Below, piece after piece: positions 42,520 to 51,312 of a DNA stretch of 64,000 nt (its first letter is position 1; every line of letters starts with the position of its first letter). Below the pieces are notes generated by a model, which worked only from the letters and a program-made list of their open reading frames with translations, was not told where the DNA came from and made no database searches. The DNA lies in assembly GCA_017550335.1 (NCBI GenBank), contig JAFZPM010000032.1, forward strand, positions 186,001 to 250,000. Reading direction: 5' to 3'. The position numbers were made by a program, and so were the translations under genes. Origin of the DNA: Paludibacteraceae bacterium (GTDB taxonomy: Bacteria; Bacteroidota; Bacteroidia; Bacteroidales; Paludibacteraceae).

Positions 42520-42527
42520 TACATTTG
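42520..42527 (+). promoter_or_regulatory. -7 box for the moxR-bat operon
   Basis: TACATTTG 66 bases before the moxR ATG. No TTG is correctly spaced upstream. Confidence 0.55.
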
Positions 42528-42593
42528 CGTATCAGTATATGTGTAAGTGAAAAACGATTGACTAGAAAATATAAATATTAAAAACAAAACGAT

Positions 42594-43598
42594 ATGAATC
42601 AGGCATTACAGGCAGTAGACTTCAAGGCTCTGGATTCCAAGATCAAGGAGCATAGCGAGTTCGTAGACCTTTTGACGATGGGCATGAACAAATCCATCGT
42701 AGGACAGAAGCATTTAGTGGAATCATTACTCATCGGACTGTTGGCCGACGGTCACGTCCTGTTGGAAGGTGTACCTGGATTGGCGAAGACATTAGCCATC
42801 AAGACATTAGGAAAACTAATCGATGCGAAATACAACAGAATCCAGTTCACGCCAGACCTTTTGCCAGCCGACGTGATCGGAACCATGATCTACAGCCAGA
42901 AGACGGAGGAATTCAGCATTAAGAAGGGACCTGTCTTCGCCAACCTGGTCTTGGCGGACGAGATCAACCGTGCGCCTGCCAAAGTGCAGAGTGCCCTGTT
43001 GGAGGCCATGCAGGAGAGGCAAGTGACCATTGGAGAGGAGACCTTCAAATTGCCTTCCCCATTCCTCGTATTAGCCACGCAAAACCCGATCGAGCAGGAA
43101 GGAACCTACCCATTGCCAGAGGCGCAGTTGGACCGTTTCATGCTGAAGGTGCACATCACCTACCCGAAGCCTAAGGAGGAGATGGAGATCATCAAGCAGA
43201 ACATCCAGATGGAAGAGGTGAAAATCTCCCCGATTCTGAAACCAGAGGACATCATCAAGGCGAGAAAGGTCGTGCAGGAAGTCTACGTGGACGAAAAGAT
43301 CGAGCGTTACATCGTCGAGATCGTCCATGCGACACGTTTCCCGAAAGAGATGAAGCTTGCGCATTTGCAGGAGATGATCTCCTTCGGAGGTTCTCCTCGT
43401 GCTTCCATCAACCTGGCATTGGCGGCCCGCACATACGCATTCCTGATGAAGAGAGGCTACGTCATCCCGGAGGATGTGAGAGCCATCGCACACGACGTAT
43501 TGAGGCACCGTATCGGACTGAGCTACGAGGCGGAGGCGAACAACGTGACCAGCGAGGACATCATCAGCGAAATCATCAATGCGGTCGAAGTGCCGTGA
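42594..43598 (+). CDS. MoxR-family AAA+ ATPase
   Basis: The 334-residue product has the MoxR layout: Walker A GVPGLAKT near residues 60-67, Walker B LVLADEINRAP near 117-127, sensor 1 LATQNPIEQEG and sensor 2 near GSPRASINLALAART. MoxR ATPases act as chaperones that assemble or activate partner proteins carrying von Willebrand A (VWA) domains; two such proteins, BatA and BatB, are encoded just downstream. First gene of a run of six closely spaced genes (31, 13, 14, 16 and 12 bases apart), which is the Bacteroides aerotolerance locus arrangement. Confidence 0.94.
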   Translation: MNQALQAVDFKALDSKIKEHSEFVDLLTMGMNKSIVGQKHLVESLLIGLLADGHVLLEGVPGLAKTLAIKTLGKLIDAKYNRIQFTPDLLPADVIGTMIYSQKTEEFSIKKGPVFANLVLADEINRAPAKVQSALLEAMQERQVTIGEETFKLPSPFLVLATQNPIEQEGTYPLPEAQLDRFMLKVHITYPKPKEEMEIIKQNIQMEEVKISPILKPEDIIKARKVVQEVYVDEKIERYIVEIVHATRFPKEMKLAHLQEMISFGGSPRASINLALAARTYAFLMKRGYVIPEDVRAIAHDVLRHRIGLSYEAEANNVTSEDIISEIINAVEVP

Positions 43599-43628
43599 TC
43601 AAAGAAGAACAGCTGAATTCAGACCGAG

Positions 43629-44498
43629 ATGCAAGACACTAACGAAATAATCAAGAAGGTCCGGAAGATCGAGATCAAGACCAAAGGCCTTTCGCGGAAC
43701 ATCTTCGCCGGAGAATACCACACGGCCTTCAAGGGTCGCGGTATGACCTTCGCCGAGGTGCGCGAATACCAATACGGCGATGACATCCGCAACATCGACT
43801 GGAACGTGACGGCACGCTTCAACAAGCCCTTCGTCAAGGTGTTCGAGGAAGAGAGGGAGATGACCATGATGCTCCTTGTCGACGTGTCTGCCAGCGGAGA
43901 CTTCGGCACACAAGTGCAGAAGAAAAAAGAGATGATGGCGGAAATAGCCGCCACCATAGCCTTCTCCGCCATCCAAAACAACGATAAGATCGGTGTCATA
44001 CTCTTCTCCGACAAGATAGAGAAGTTCATTTCCCCGCAAAAGGGAAAGAAGCACGTGTTGTACATCATCCGCGAACTGCTCGGATTCGAGCCGGAGAGCA
44101 AGAAGACCAATATCGAGGAGGCTCTCGTGTACCTTACCAACGTCATCAAGAAAAGATGCACGGCCTTCGTCATTTCCGACTTCATCGACAAGGACTTCCG
44201 CCAATCACTGACCATCGCCAACAGGAAACACGACATCGTGGCCATGCAGATCTACGACAAACGAGAGTCGGAACTGCCTTCCGTCGGGCTGATCAAGGTG
44301 AAAGACGCGGAGACGGGAAAGGACATGTGGATAGACACATCCAGCGCAAAGACGAGGAACATTTACCACACCAACTGGAGGAAACGCCAAGAGAATATCC
44401 GACAGACATTCTCCCACTGCGGTGTGGACTACACCTCCATCTCCACCGACGAAGACTACGTGAAGGCGTTAATGAAACTCTTCCAACAACGTATGTAA
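43629..44498 (+). CDS. DUF58 domain protein of the Bat locus
   Basis: The 289-residue product has the DUF58 motif: SRNIFAGEYHTAFKGRGMTFAEVREYQYGDDIRNIDWNVTAR region (residues about 17-60) and the VWA-like strand MTMMLLVDVSASGDFG (about 80-94) with a DxSxS-type metal site, then FVISDFIDKDFRQSL. There is no signal peptide or membrane segment, so it is cytoplasmic. DUF58 proteins regularly pair with MoxR ATPases and are probably its clients or adaptors. It lies between moxR and the next envelope gene of the operon. Confidence 0.92.
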   Translation: MQDTNEIIKKVRKIEIKTKGLSRNIFAGEYHTAFKGRGMTFAEVREYQYGDDIRNIDWNVTARFNKPFVKVFEEEREMTMMLLVDVSASGDFGTQVQKKKEMMAEIAATIAFSAIQNNDKIGVILFSDKIEKFISPQKGKKHVLYIIRELLGFEPESKKTNIEEALVYLTNVIKKRCTAFVISDFIDKDFRQSLTIANRKHDIVAMQIYDKRESELPSVGLIKVKDAETGKDMWIDTSSAKTRNIYHTNWRKRQENIRQTFSHCGVDYTSISTDEDYVKALMKLFQQRM

Positions 44499-44511
44499 AA
44501 GAACTTCAGAG

Positions 44512-45516
44512 ATGAAAAGACTGAAATACATCATCGGATTACTACTCGTGGCGACGACAACCGCATCCGCAGCGCCCATAACCGTGAAAGCTACGATGGA
44601 CTCGACCACCCTGCTCATCGGAGAACAACGGGTCATCCACCTGGACGTGGAACAGCCTAAGATCGTCAAACTACATTTCCCTGATTTCAAAGAGAATAAC
44701 ATATTGGCAGGCGGTGTTGAAGTACTCCGCACTTTACGCAAGGACACAACTGTGATCAAGGGGGGAAACCTGCGGATCAGGGAAGACCTCATCGTCACCG
44801 CATTCGACACGGGACGGTACGAAATACCTCCGTTCAAGTTCGAGACGCATGAGCCGGGATACTCCTCCGAATACCTGACGGAAAGAATCATCCTGGATGT
44901 GGTCACCATCGAGGAGGACTTCTCCAAGGGAACCCTCAAAGGCAGTTACGGGAACATATACGGGGGATTCAACCTCAAGCGGATATTCCAATACATCTCC
45001 CTCCTGCTCATCCTAGCAGGCATAGTCCTAATCGTCATCATGAGCATCATGTTCTTCTCCAAGAAAAAAGAACAACCGATTCTCTCCTTCGACACTAGGG
45101 ACAGGAGAACGCCTCAGGAGCTGGCCCTCTCTTCACTCAGGGACATCAAAGAGGAGAAGATCTGGGAGAAGGGAGAGCAGAAGAAATACTACACGCAGAT
45201 CACGGACACCCTGCGCAACTACTTCTTAGAGCGTTTCCAAATCAGCGCCTTCGAGATGACTTCCAACCAAATCATCGAGGAACTGAAGAACGACGAAGAA
45301 GCCAGACGGGTCGAGGACAAAATAAACCAAGTTTTCCAACTCTCCGACATGGTCAAGTTCGCCAAATACGAGCCAACCAAGGAAGAGAACGAAATGAGCA
45401 TCGTCAACGCGATGTTCATCGTACAACAGACCGCACAATCCACCAACAACGAGCAAGCGACCGACAACACGCAGGGTGGAACGGTTGACGACGGGAAACC
45501 ATTCACGTTATCCTAA
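44512..45516 (+). CDS. Bat-locus envelope protein, one membrane span (unnamed)
   Basis: The 334-residue product has a signal peptide (MKRLKYIIGLLLVATTTASA), a periplasmic beta-rich domain (about 20-155, with LHFPDFKENN and FDTGRYEIPPF, like the repeats of BatD), one membrane segment (about 162-184, ISLLLILAGIVLIVIMSIMFF) and a cytoplasmic helical tail (RTPQELALSSLRDIKEEKIWEKGEQKKYYTQITDTLRNYF) ending in a disordered stretch. The tail pattern resembles the cytoplasmic end of BatD. It occupies the usual place between the DUF58 gene and batA. Role unknown; a partner of the VWA proteins is likely. Confidence 0.8.
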   Translation: MKRLKYIIGLLLVATTTASAAPITVKATMDSTTLLIGEQRVIHLDVEQPKIVKLHFPDFKENNILAGGVEVLRTLRKDTTVIKGGNLRIREDLIVTAFDTGRYEIPPFKFETHEPGYSSEYLTERIILDVVTIEEDFSKGTLKGSYGNIYGGFNLKRIFQYISLLLILAGIVLIVIMSIMFFSKKKEQPILSFDTRDRRTPQELALSSLRDIKEEKIWEKGEQKKYYTQITDTLRNYFLERFQISAFEMTSNQIIEELKNDEEARRVEDKINQVFQLSDMVKFAKYEPTKEENEMSIVNAMFIVQQTAQSTNNEQATDNTQGGTVDDGKPFTLS

Positions 45517-45530
45517 AAAGAGTTAGCATT

Positions 45531-46514
45531 ATGACAGTCACATACGCAAACCCAGGTTATTTTTACCTACTGCTGCTTTTGATACCAATCGTGGCATGGT
45601 ACATCTGGAAGAACGGCAAGACCATTCCTAGCATACGGATATCAACCACATCCACATTCAACGGGATAAGGAATGGCTACAAAACATACCTGATGCACCT
45701 ACCATTCATCTTCAGGATGTTAGCCATCATCGCCATCATATTCGCATTGGCCAGACCTCAGTCGTCCGACAACCTCTCCAACAAAAACGTGGAGGGTATC
45801 AACATCGTGATGGCACTGGACATCTCCGAGAGTATGCGGGCCGAGGACCTGAAACCGACGAGGTTGGACGCCGCCAAGAAAATCGGCGCGGACTTCATCA
45901 TGAGCAGACCGAACGATAACATCGGCCTGGTCGTCTTCGCAGGACAAAGCTTCACTCAAAGCCCACTCACCACGGACAAGGCAGCATTGGTCAACCTACT
46001 GAACAACGTGAGCGACGACATGATGGAGGACAAGGGAACCGCCATCGGATTGGGTATCGCCAACGCGGTCAATAGAATCAAGGACGTGGATGCCCCTTCC
46101 AAAGTCATCATCCTACTGACGGACGGTTCCAACAACCGAGGGGAGATCGACCCGATGACAGCGGCGGACCTTGCCGCAACCTTCAAAATCAAGGTCTACA
46201 CCATCGGCGTCGGAACCAATGCGCCACAAGCCCCTATCCGGATCAACGGACAAAGGTTGATGATGCCTGTGGATATCGACGAAAACACGTTGAAGGACAT
46301 AGCGGAAAAAACAGGCGGAAGATATTACAGGGCGACCAACAACGAGTCGCTGAAATCCATCTACGCGGAAATAGACAAGTTAGAAAAGACAAAAATACAA
46401 GTGACGGAATACTGCAAGAAGAGCGAGGAGTACCTGCCATGGGCAATCGCCGCACTGATCCTGCTCATCCTGGAGATCTTGCTCCGCAAAACAATTTTAC
46501 GCCACTTACCATAA
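45531..46514 (+). CDS. batA: BatA, VWA-domain aerotolerance protein
   Basis: The 327-residue product has membrane segments at the N-terminus (YFYLLLLLIPIVAWYIW and the stretch before ARPQSSDN, about 60-78) and C-terminus (AIAALILLILEILL), enclosing a VWA domain. The metal-ion site DxSxS is MALDISESMRAEDL near residues 92-105, with T and D further on (TDGSNNRGEID). VWA domains bind protein partners through this metal. Mutants of the bat locus are oxygen-sensitive in some Bacteroides and the locus matters in other bacteria; the molecular role is not settled. Follows the unnamed Bat-locus gene by 14 bases. Confidence 0.93.
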   Translation: MTVTYANPGYFYLLLLLIPIVAWYIWKNGKTIPSIRISTTSTFNGIRNGYKTYLMHLPFIFRMLAIIAIIFALARPQSSDNLSNKNVEGINIVMALDISESMRAEDLKPTRLDAAKKIGADFIMSRPNDNIGLVVFAGQSFTQSPLTTDKAALVNLLNNVSDDMMEDKGTAIGLGIANAVNRIKDVDAPSKVIILLTDGSNNRGEIDPMTAADLAATFKIKVYTIGVGTNAPQAPIRINGQRLMMPVDIDENTLKDIAEKTGGRYYRATNNESLKSIYAEIDKLEKTKIQVTEYCKKSEEYLPWAIAALILLILEILLRKTILRHLP

Positions 46515-46530
46515 AAGAGGAGGAAGAGAG

Positions 46531-47553
46531 ATGTTCAAATTCGCAAACCCAGATATTCTATTGCTGCTGTGCATCGTGCCAGTCTTCATCTTAGGCTTTA
46601 TCGTCACGAGGATACTGCGGACAAAAAACATAAAGAAATTCGGAGACACCAGCCTGATCAAAAGCCTGATGCCGGGAGCATCCGGCGGGAGGGAAATCAC
46701 CAAGTTCGCACTGATGATGCTCGCTTTAGTGGGCCTCATCATCTGCGCGGCACGTCCCCAGTTCGGCTCGAAACTACAGAACGTGAAGAAGAAGGGAGTC
46801 GAAGTGATGGTCGCATTGGACATCTCCAACTCCATGTTGGCGGAAGACATCAAGCCCAACAGACTGGAACGTTCCAAGAATATGCTATACCAAATCCTGG
46901 ACGGCCTGAACAACGATAAAATCGGTGTCGTGGTATTCGCGGGGACCGCCTTCACGCAACTCCCCATCACGACAGACTACCAATCGTCGAGGATGTTCAT
47001 CTCCTCCATCTCCCCCAGACTGATCGACATGCAAGGAACAGCTATTGGGGGGGCATTGGATAAAGCCGCCTCCGCATTCTCAGAAGAGACAGAGAACGGC
47101 AAAGCAATCATCGTCATCACAGACGGTGAGAACCACGAGGACGATGCGGAAGCGGCAGCCAAGAAGGCCGCGGAGAAGGGCATACAAGTGAACGTGGTGG
47201 GAATCGGTTCGGTCAACGGAGCTCCCGTACCCATCGAGGGCACGAACGACTACATCCGCGACCAGGCGGGCAACTACATCAGCTCCGCCCTCAACGAAAC
47301 CATGTGCATGAAGATAGCCCAGGCCGGCAACGGAATCTACGTGCGGGCGGATAACTCCAACAACGCACTGAAGGTCATCCAAGAGGAAATAGACAAGATC
47401 TCCAAACATGAAGTGGAGACGAAAGTATATTCCGAATACGAGGAACAATACCCGACCTTCGCTTGGCTCGCCCTGATCATACTCGTACTGGAGATTTTCA
47501 TCATGGAAAAGAAAAACAAACTATTCAGGAACTTCAAATTATTCAACAAATAA
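46531..47553 (+). CDS. batB: BatB, VWA-domain aerotolerance protein
   Basis: Paralogue of BatA, 340 residues, with the same order: N-terminal membrane segments (PDILLLLCIVPVFILGFIV and FALMMLALVGLIICAARPQ), a VWA domain with VALDISNSMLAEDIKPNRL near residues 92-110 (DxSxS site) and ITDGENHEDDA, and a C-terminal membrane segment (TFAWLALIILVLEIFI). BatA and BatB probably pair. It starts 16 bases after batA and ends 12 bases before batC. Confidence 0.93.
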   Translation: MFKFANPDILLLLCIVPVFILGFIVTRILRTKNIKKFGDTSLIKSLMPGASGGREITKFALMMLALVGLIICAARPQFGSKLQNVKKKGVEVMVALDISNSMLAEDIKPNRLERSKNMLYQILDGLNNDKIGVVVFAGTAFTQLPITTDYQSSRMFISSISPRLIDMQGTAIGGALDKAASAFSEETENGKAIIVITDGENHEDDAEAAAKKAAEKGIQVNVVGIGSVNGAPVPIEGTNDYIRDQAGNYISSALNETMCMKIAQAGNGIYVRADNSNNALKVIQEEIDKISKHEVETKVYSEYEEQYPTFAWLALIILVLEIFIMEKKNKLFRNFKLFNK

Positions 47554-47565
47554 TTGTAACTAATT

Positions 47566-48459
47566 ATGGATAAGAAAACATACATAATAATCACCGGAGG
47601 CATTTTATTCATAATACTGATACTGATTATTTTCAACATAAGCAACTTGTCTAATTTTGCCATCATCCAGGATAAAGACATCCTCAACGAGGGAAATGAA
47701 TTCTACGACAAAGGCCAGTATGAGAACGCCTTGGGACGATACAACGCACTGCTGTCCCTGGATTCGCTCAGCTACGAGACGGAATACAACAAAGCGAACA
47801 CGTATTGCAAAAAGAGAAGATTCGATTTGGCGGACTCGACCTACCAAGTCGCCGCTCGCAAGTGTTTGACGGTAAACAAAAACCCGGACAATAAGGATGC
47901 GAAGGATTTCCTATCCATGGACTTCCACAACAAGGGAAACGCTAACATGGTTCAGGTTCCCCCGATAGATACGATCATGAACGTGATCGAGAACCAGAAC
48001 AAACTGAATAGTTTAAACAACGCGGCGGCACAGCCTACCAACCAGTATCTTTACAACAATCTTCTGGAGACGCTGAAACTCGTCCAAGCAGCCATCTCCG
48101 ACTATAAAAACTCCTTGAGGAACGTATCCACCAATGACAGTACAAGGTACAACCTCGCCTATGCGCAGGACTACGAGAAGAAACTGCTAGACATACTGAA
48201 GGACATGACTCCACCTGACAACCAAAGCCAGCAGAACCAAGACCAACAGAATCAGCAGAACCAAGACAACGACGACAAGGAGGACGAGCGGAGGGAGACC
48301 GACCAGAAGAACGGCGAGAAAGACCCGAATGCGGACCTCTCCTTAGAGAATGCGGAACAGATCCTGAAGGCGATGGAAAAGGACGAAGAGAACACGTTGA
48401 AGAAGGTCCGTCTGCAAAGGGATAAGAGCCAACAGAGGAGAATCGAGAAGAACTGGTAA
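47566..48459 (+). CDS. batC: BatC, TPR-like protein of the Bat locus
   Basis: The 297-residue product has one N-terminal membrane segment (residues about 7-28, YIIITGGILFIILILIIFNIS), then TPR-like helices (GNEFYDKGQYENALGRYNALL, YNKANTYCKKRRFDLADSTY) and a Gln/Asn/Glu-rich charged tail (QQNQDQQNQQNQDND...) ending with ENAEQILKAMEKDEENTLKKV, a segment typical of BatC. It is the last gene before an internal promoter at 48553-48582 and 144 bases of spacing. Confidence 0.85.
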   Translation: MDKKTYIIITGGILFIILILIIFNISNLSNFAIIQDKDILNEGNEFYDKGQYENALGRYNALLSLDSLSYETEYNKANTYCKKRRFDLADSTYQVAARKCLTVNKNPDNKDAKDFLSMDFHNKGNANMVQVPPIDTIMNVIENQNKLNSLNNAAAQPTNQYLYNNLLETLKLVQAAISDYKNSLRNVSTNDSTRYNLAYAQDYEKKLLDILKDMTPPDNQSQQNQDQQNQQNQDNDDKEDERRETDQKNGEKDPNADLSLENAEQILKAMEKDEENTLKKVRLQRDKSQQRRIEKNW

Positions 48460-48552
48460 TCCGTCCCGACATCATACAAGAAAGAGTGGGCACCTGCATA
48501 CAAAACAGGTGCAAAACCTAGGATCAAGGGTTGGATTGACGATAAAAAAACA

Positions 48553-48582
48553 TTGAGAATAAGCGGTAATTTAGTACCTTTG
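48553..48582 (+). promoter_or_regulatory. Internal promoter for batD-batE
   Basis: TTG (48553-48555), 19-bp spacer, TACCTTTG (48575-48582), 21 bases before batD. A full match to the consensus, so batDE can be expressed separately from moxR-batC. Confidence 0.85.
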
Positions 48583-48603
48583 TGGGTGCAAACAAAATAG
48601 GAT

Positions 48604-50436
48604 ATGAAAAATAGAATATTGATAACACTACTGCTCCTAATAGGAGGCATCAACATGCTGAGGGCCAACAACGACAACGTGTCTTTCACGCTCAGAGCAC
48701 CGTCGGTAGTGGAAATGAACCAACAATTCAGGATTGAATACACCATCACCAACGCATCTCCCCAGATTTCGGAGCCAGACCTGCATGATTTCGCCGTTTT
48801 GGCGGGGCCTTCCCAATCACAGTCCAGCTCGGTCTACATGACCAACGGCAACTACACCAGACAGACATCCATGTCCATCTCCTACATACTCACGCCGAGA
48901 AAAGAGGGAACATTCACCATCTCCCCTTCCAGCTTCAAACACAACGGGGAGACCATCATGTCCAACGCTGTCACCATCAAGGTAGTACCGGCAGGACAGA
49001 ACTCGGCGCAACAAGGAAACGGACAAGGCAACCAAGGCGGACAAGCCTCCAGCGCCACAACCGCAGGCAACGACGTCTTCATCCGGACGACCTTCTCCAA
49101 GAAGACCGTGTACGAGCAAGAGGAACTCGTGGCGACCATCACCCTCTACCACAGGGGGAACGTCCTCGAAATAGAAGAGGCAAAAATGCCTGAATACAAA
49201 GGCTTCATCAGCAAAGACATCCAACTGAAAAGGGAAGAACAACCCGGAACGGACGTCGTGAACGGGGTGAAATACCAGACATACAAACTGAAACAGACTA
49301 TACTCTACCCTCAGAAGAGCGGTCCGATCGAGATAGAGAAGGGACAACTCACAGCCATCCTGCAAGTACCGACAGGTGGTCAAAGAAGAGGATTCTGGGG
49401 CTTCGACGACATCTTCAACACCATGAAGAGAGTCAGGAAGATAATTCCTATCGAGGGAACGAAAATAGAGGTCAAAGCACTGCCGTCAGAGGGCAAACCA
49501 GCCGACTTCAACAACGCGGTGGGCTCCTTCAAGATGGAGAGCGACATCAGCAGCACAGAGGTCAAAGCCTACGAGCCTATCACCATCAAGGTGAAAATAT
49601 CCGGTAACGGTAACATCAAGTACGTGAAAAGCCCGACATTCGAGTTTCCTTCCGACTTCGACACCTACCCGCCGAAAGAGAACCAGAAGATCAACGGCAA
49701 CTCAGGCACGAGGGAGATCGACTACCTCGTCATCCCTCGCCACGCAGGCACATTCGAGATCCCTGCCGCCACCTTCTCCTACTTCGATCTGAACACGAAA
49801 CGCTACAACACGCTGAAAACAAAGTCGTTCACCCTGAACGTGGAGAAAGGCGACAACAACACGGACAACAGCCAAGTGATCTCCAACTACACGAACAAGG
49901 AGAACGTCAAGTACCTCGGCACGGACCTCCGCTACATCAATGTGACGAATACAACCGTGGAGAAGAGCAAGGGGAACCTGTTCGGAACGCTCGGCTTCTG
50001 GCTGTGGTACATCATTCCGCTCCTGCTGTTCATCACACTGGCGGTGCTCTACAGAAAGCAAATCAAGGAGAACGCTAACATCGCATTGGTAAAGAACAAG
50101 AGGGCGAACAAGCAGGCGAAGAAACGTCTGAAACAAGCCGACACCTACCTGAAGAGCGGTGAGAGCGAAGCCTTCTACGAGGAGGTGATGAAAGCTCTCT
50201 GGGGCTACATCGGAGACAAGCTAAACATCCCGACCTCCCAGCTCAACAAAGAGACCATCGAACAGGAGTTGGAGAGCCGCAACGTAAACGAAGAGACCAT
50301 CCACTCATTCATGGATATCCTCAGCACATGCGAGTTCGCCCGATTCGCCAAATCAGATAGCCAACACTCGATGGACGAACTATACAACCAGGCGGCGGAC
50401 GTGATAGGTAAATTGGAAGAACAAGTAAGAAAGTAG
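48604..50436 (+). CDS. batD: BatD, membrane-anchored beta-domain protein
   Basis: The 610-residue product has a signal peptide (MKNRILITLLLLIGGINMLRA), then large periplasmic beta-sandwich repeats with the BatD hallmark SVVEMNQQFRIEYTITNA near 33-50 and later VDVIEPITIKVKIS-type strands (KAYEPITIKVKISGNG), one membrane segment at about 462-482 (WLWYIIPLLLFITLAVLY) and a cytoplasmic helical tail (AKKRLKQADTYLKSGESEAFYEEVMKALWGYI). BatD is thought to interact with the VWA proteins through its periplasmic part. Begins from its own promoter; batE follows by 3 bases. Confidence 0.93.
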   Translation: MKNRILITLLLLIGGINMLRANNDNVSFTLRAPSVVEMNQQFRIEYTITNASPQISEPDLHDFAVLAGPSQSQSSSVYMTNGNYTRQTSMSISYILTPRKEGTFTISPSSFKHNGETIMSNAVTIKVVPAGQNSAQQGNGQGNQGGQASSATTAGNDVFIRTTFSKKTVYEQEELVATITLYHRGNVLEIEEAKMPEYKGFISKDIQLKREEQPGTDVVNGVKYQTYKLKQTILYPQKSGPIEIEKGQLTAILQVPTGGQRRGFWGFDDIFNTMKRVRKIIPIEGTKIEVKALPSEGKPADFNNAVGSFKMESDISSTEVKAYEPITIKVKISGNGNIKYVKSPTFEFPSDFDTYPPKENQKINGNSGTREIDYLVIPRHAGTFEIPAATFSYFDLNTKRYNTLKTKSFTLNVEKGDNNTDNSQVISNYTNKENVKYLGTDLRYINVTNTTVEKSKGNLFGTLGFWLWYIIPLLLFITLAVLYRKQIKENANIALVKNKRANKQAKKRLKQADTYLKSGESEAFYEEVMKALWGYIGDKLNIPTSQLNKETIEQELESRNVNEETIHSFMDILSTCEFARFAKSDSQHSMDELYNQAADVIGKLEEQVRK

Positions 50437-50439
50437 AAT

Positions 50440-51192
50440 ATGAAAAGAATTATTATATTACTCACATTGGCTTTGCTCTCCGTCAGCGCATTCGCTGTGG
50501 ACTCCAACACCATGAAGCAAGCCAACGAAGCCTATAAGGCGGAAAAATATGCATTGGCGGACAGCCTTTACACCGAAGTGATGAAGAAAGAGGGCACTTC
50601 GTACGCTTTATACTACAATCTGGGGAACGCGAAATACAAACAGGGTGAAATCGCCTACGCCATCCTCTACTACGAGAAGGCGCTCAAGATCAAACCGGAC
50701 TACGAGGACGCGAAGTACAACCTCGAAATGGCTAGAAGCCAAACCGTGGACAAGATAGAGACCATGGAGAGGTTCGTCCTCTCGGAATGGAACCAGTCCA
50801 TCCAAAACGGCACATCCTCCAACGGTTGGGCGAAATGGAGCATCTTCGCCTTCATCCTGACATTGATACTCGTCGGACTATATATCTTCTCGACCAAAGT
50901 ATTGGTGAAGAAGATCGCCTTCTTCTCCGCCATCGTGACCTTGGTGTTTTCCATCATCTCATTCAGCTACGCTAAAGCGCAAAACAATGCGATGACGAAG
51001 AACGAGAGCGCCATCATCATCGCCCCTACCGTCACCGGGAAAAGCACACCGGACGAGTCTGGAACCGACCTCTTCGTGCTGCACGAAGGGACAAAGGTTC
51101 GGATCAAGAACAAAATCGGCGATTGGTTTGAGATCCAAATGGATGACGGGAATACGGGCTGGATCTCCTCCAAGAAATTGGAAATCATATAA
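50440..51192 (+). CDS. batE: BatE, TPR and SH3-like protein
   Basis: The 250-residue product has a signal peptide (MKRIIILLTLALLSVSAFA), TPR helices (ANEAYKAEKYALADSLYTEVM, YYNLGNAKYKQGEIAYAILYYEKALKIKPD), two hydrophobic segments (about 125-145, WSIFAFILTLILVGLYIF, and IAFFSAIVTLVFSIISFSYA) and a C-terminal bacterial SH3 domain (about 190-250) with SGTDLFVLHEGTKVRIKN and TGWISSKKLEII. The SH3 domain suggests a peptidoglycan or protein contact in the periplasm. It starts 3 bases after batD and ends the bat locus; parE follows after 121 bases. Confidence 0.9.
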   Translation: MKRIIILLTLALLSVSAFAVDSNTMKQANEAYKAEKYALADSLYTEVMKKEGTSYALYYNLGNAKYKQGEIAYAILYYEKALKIKPDYEDAKYNLEMARSQTVDKIETMERFVLSEWNQSIQNGTSSNGWAKWSIFAFILTLILVGLYIFSTKVLVKKIAFFSAIVTLVFSIISFSYAKAQNNAMTKNESAIIIAPTVTGKSTPDESGTDLFVLHEGTKVRIKNKIGDWFEIQMDDGNTGWISSKKLEII

Positions 51193-51312
51193 TTGACCGC
51201 CCAACAAGGCAAACAACAGGCGTTGGGGTATTCAACCATCCGACGCTCCCCAAGGGAAGAGACACAACGAAACGCTTCCCTTTCGGTTCTTATGAATAAA
51301 TGAATTATCGTT

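Noticed and set aside
51252..51283. Hairpin AAGGGAAG / CTTCCCTT after batE as a terminator
   Set aside because: Only three T follow and the loop is 15 bases; too weak to call.
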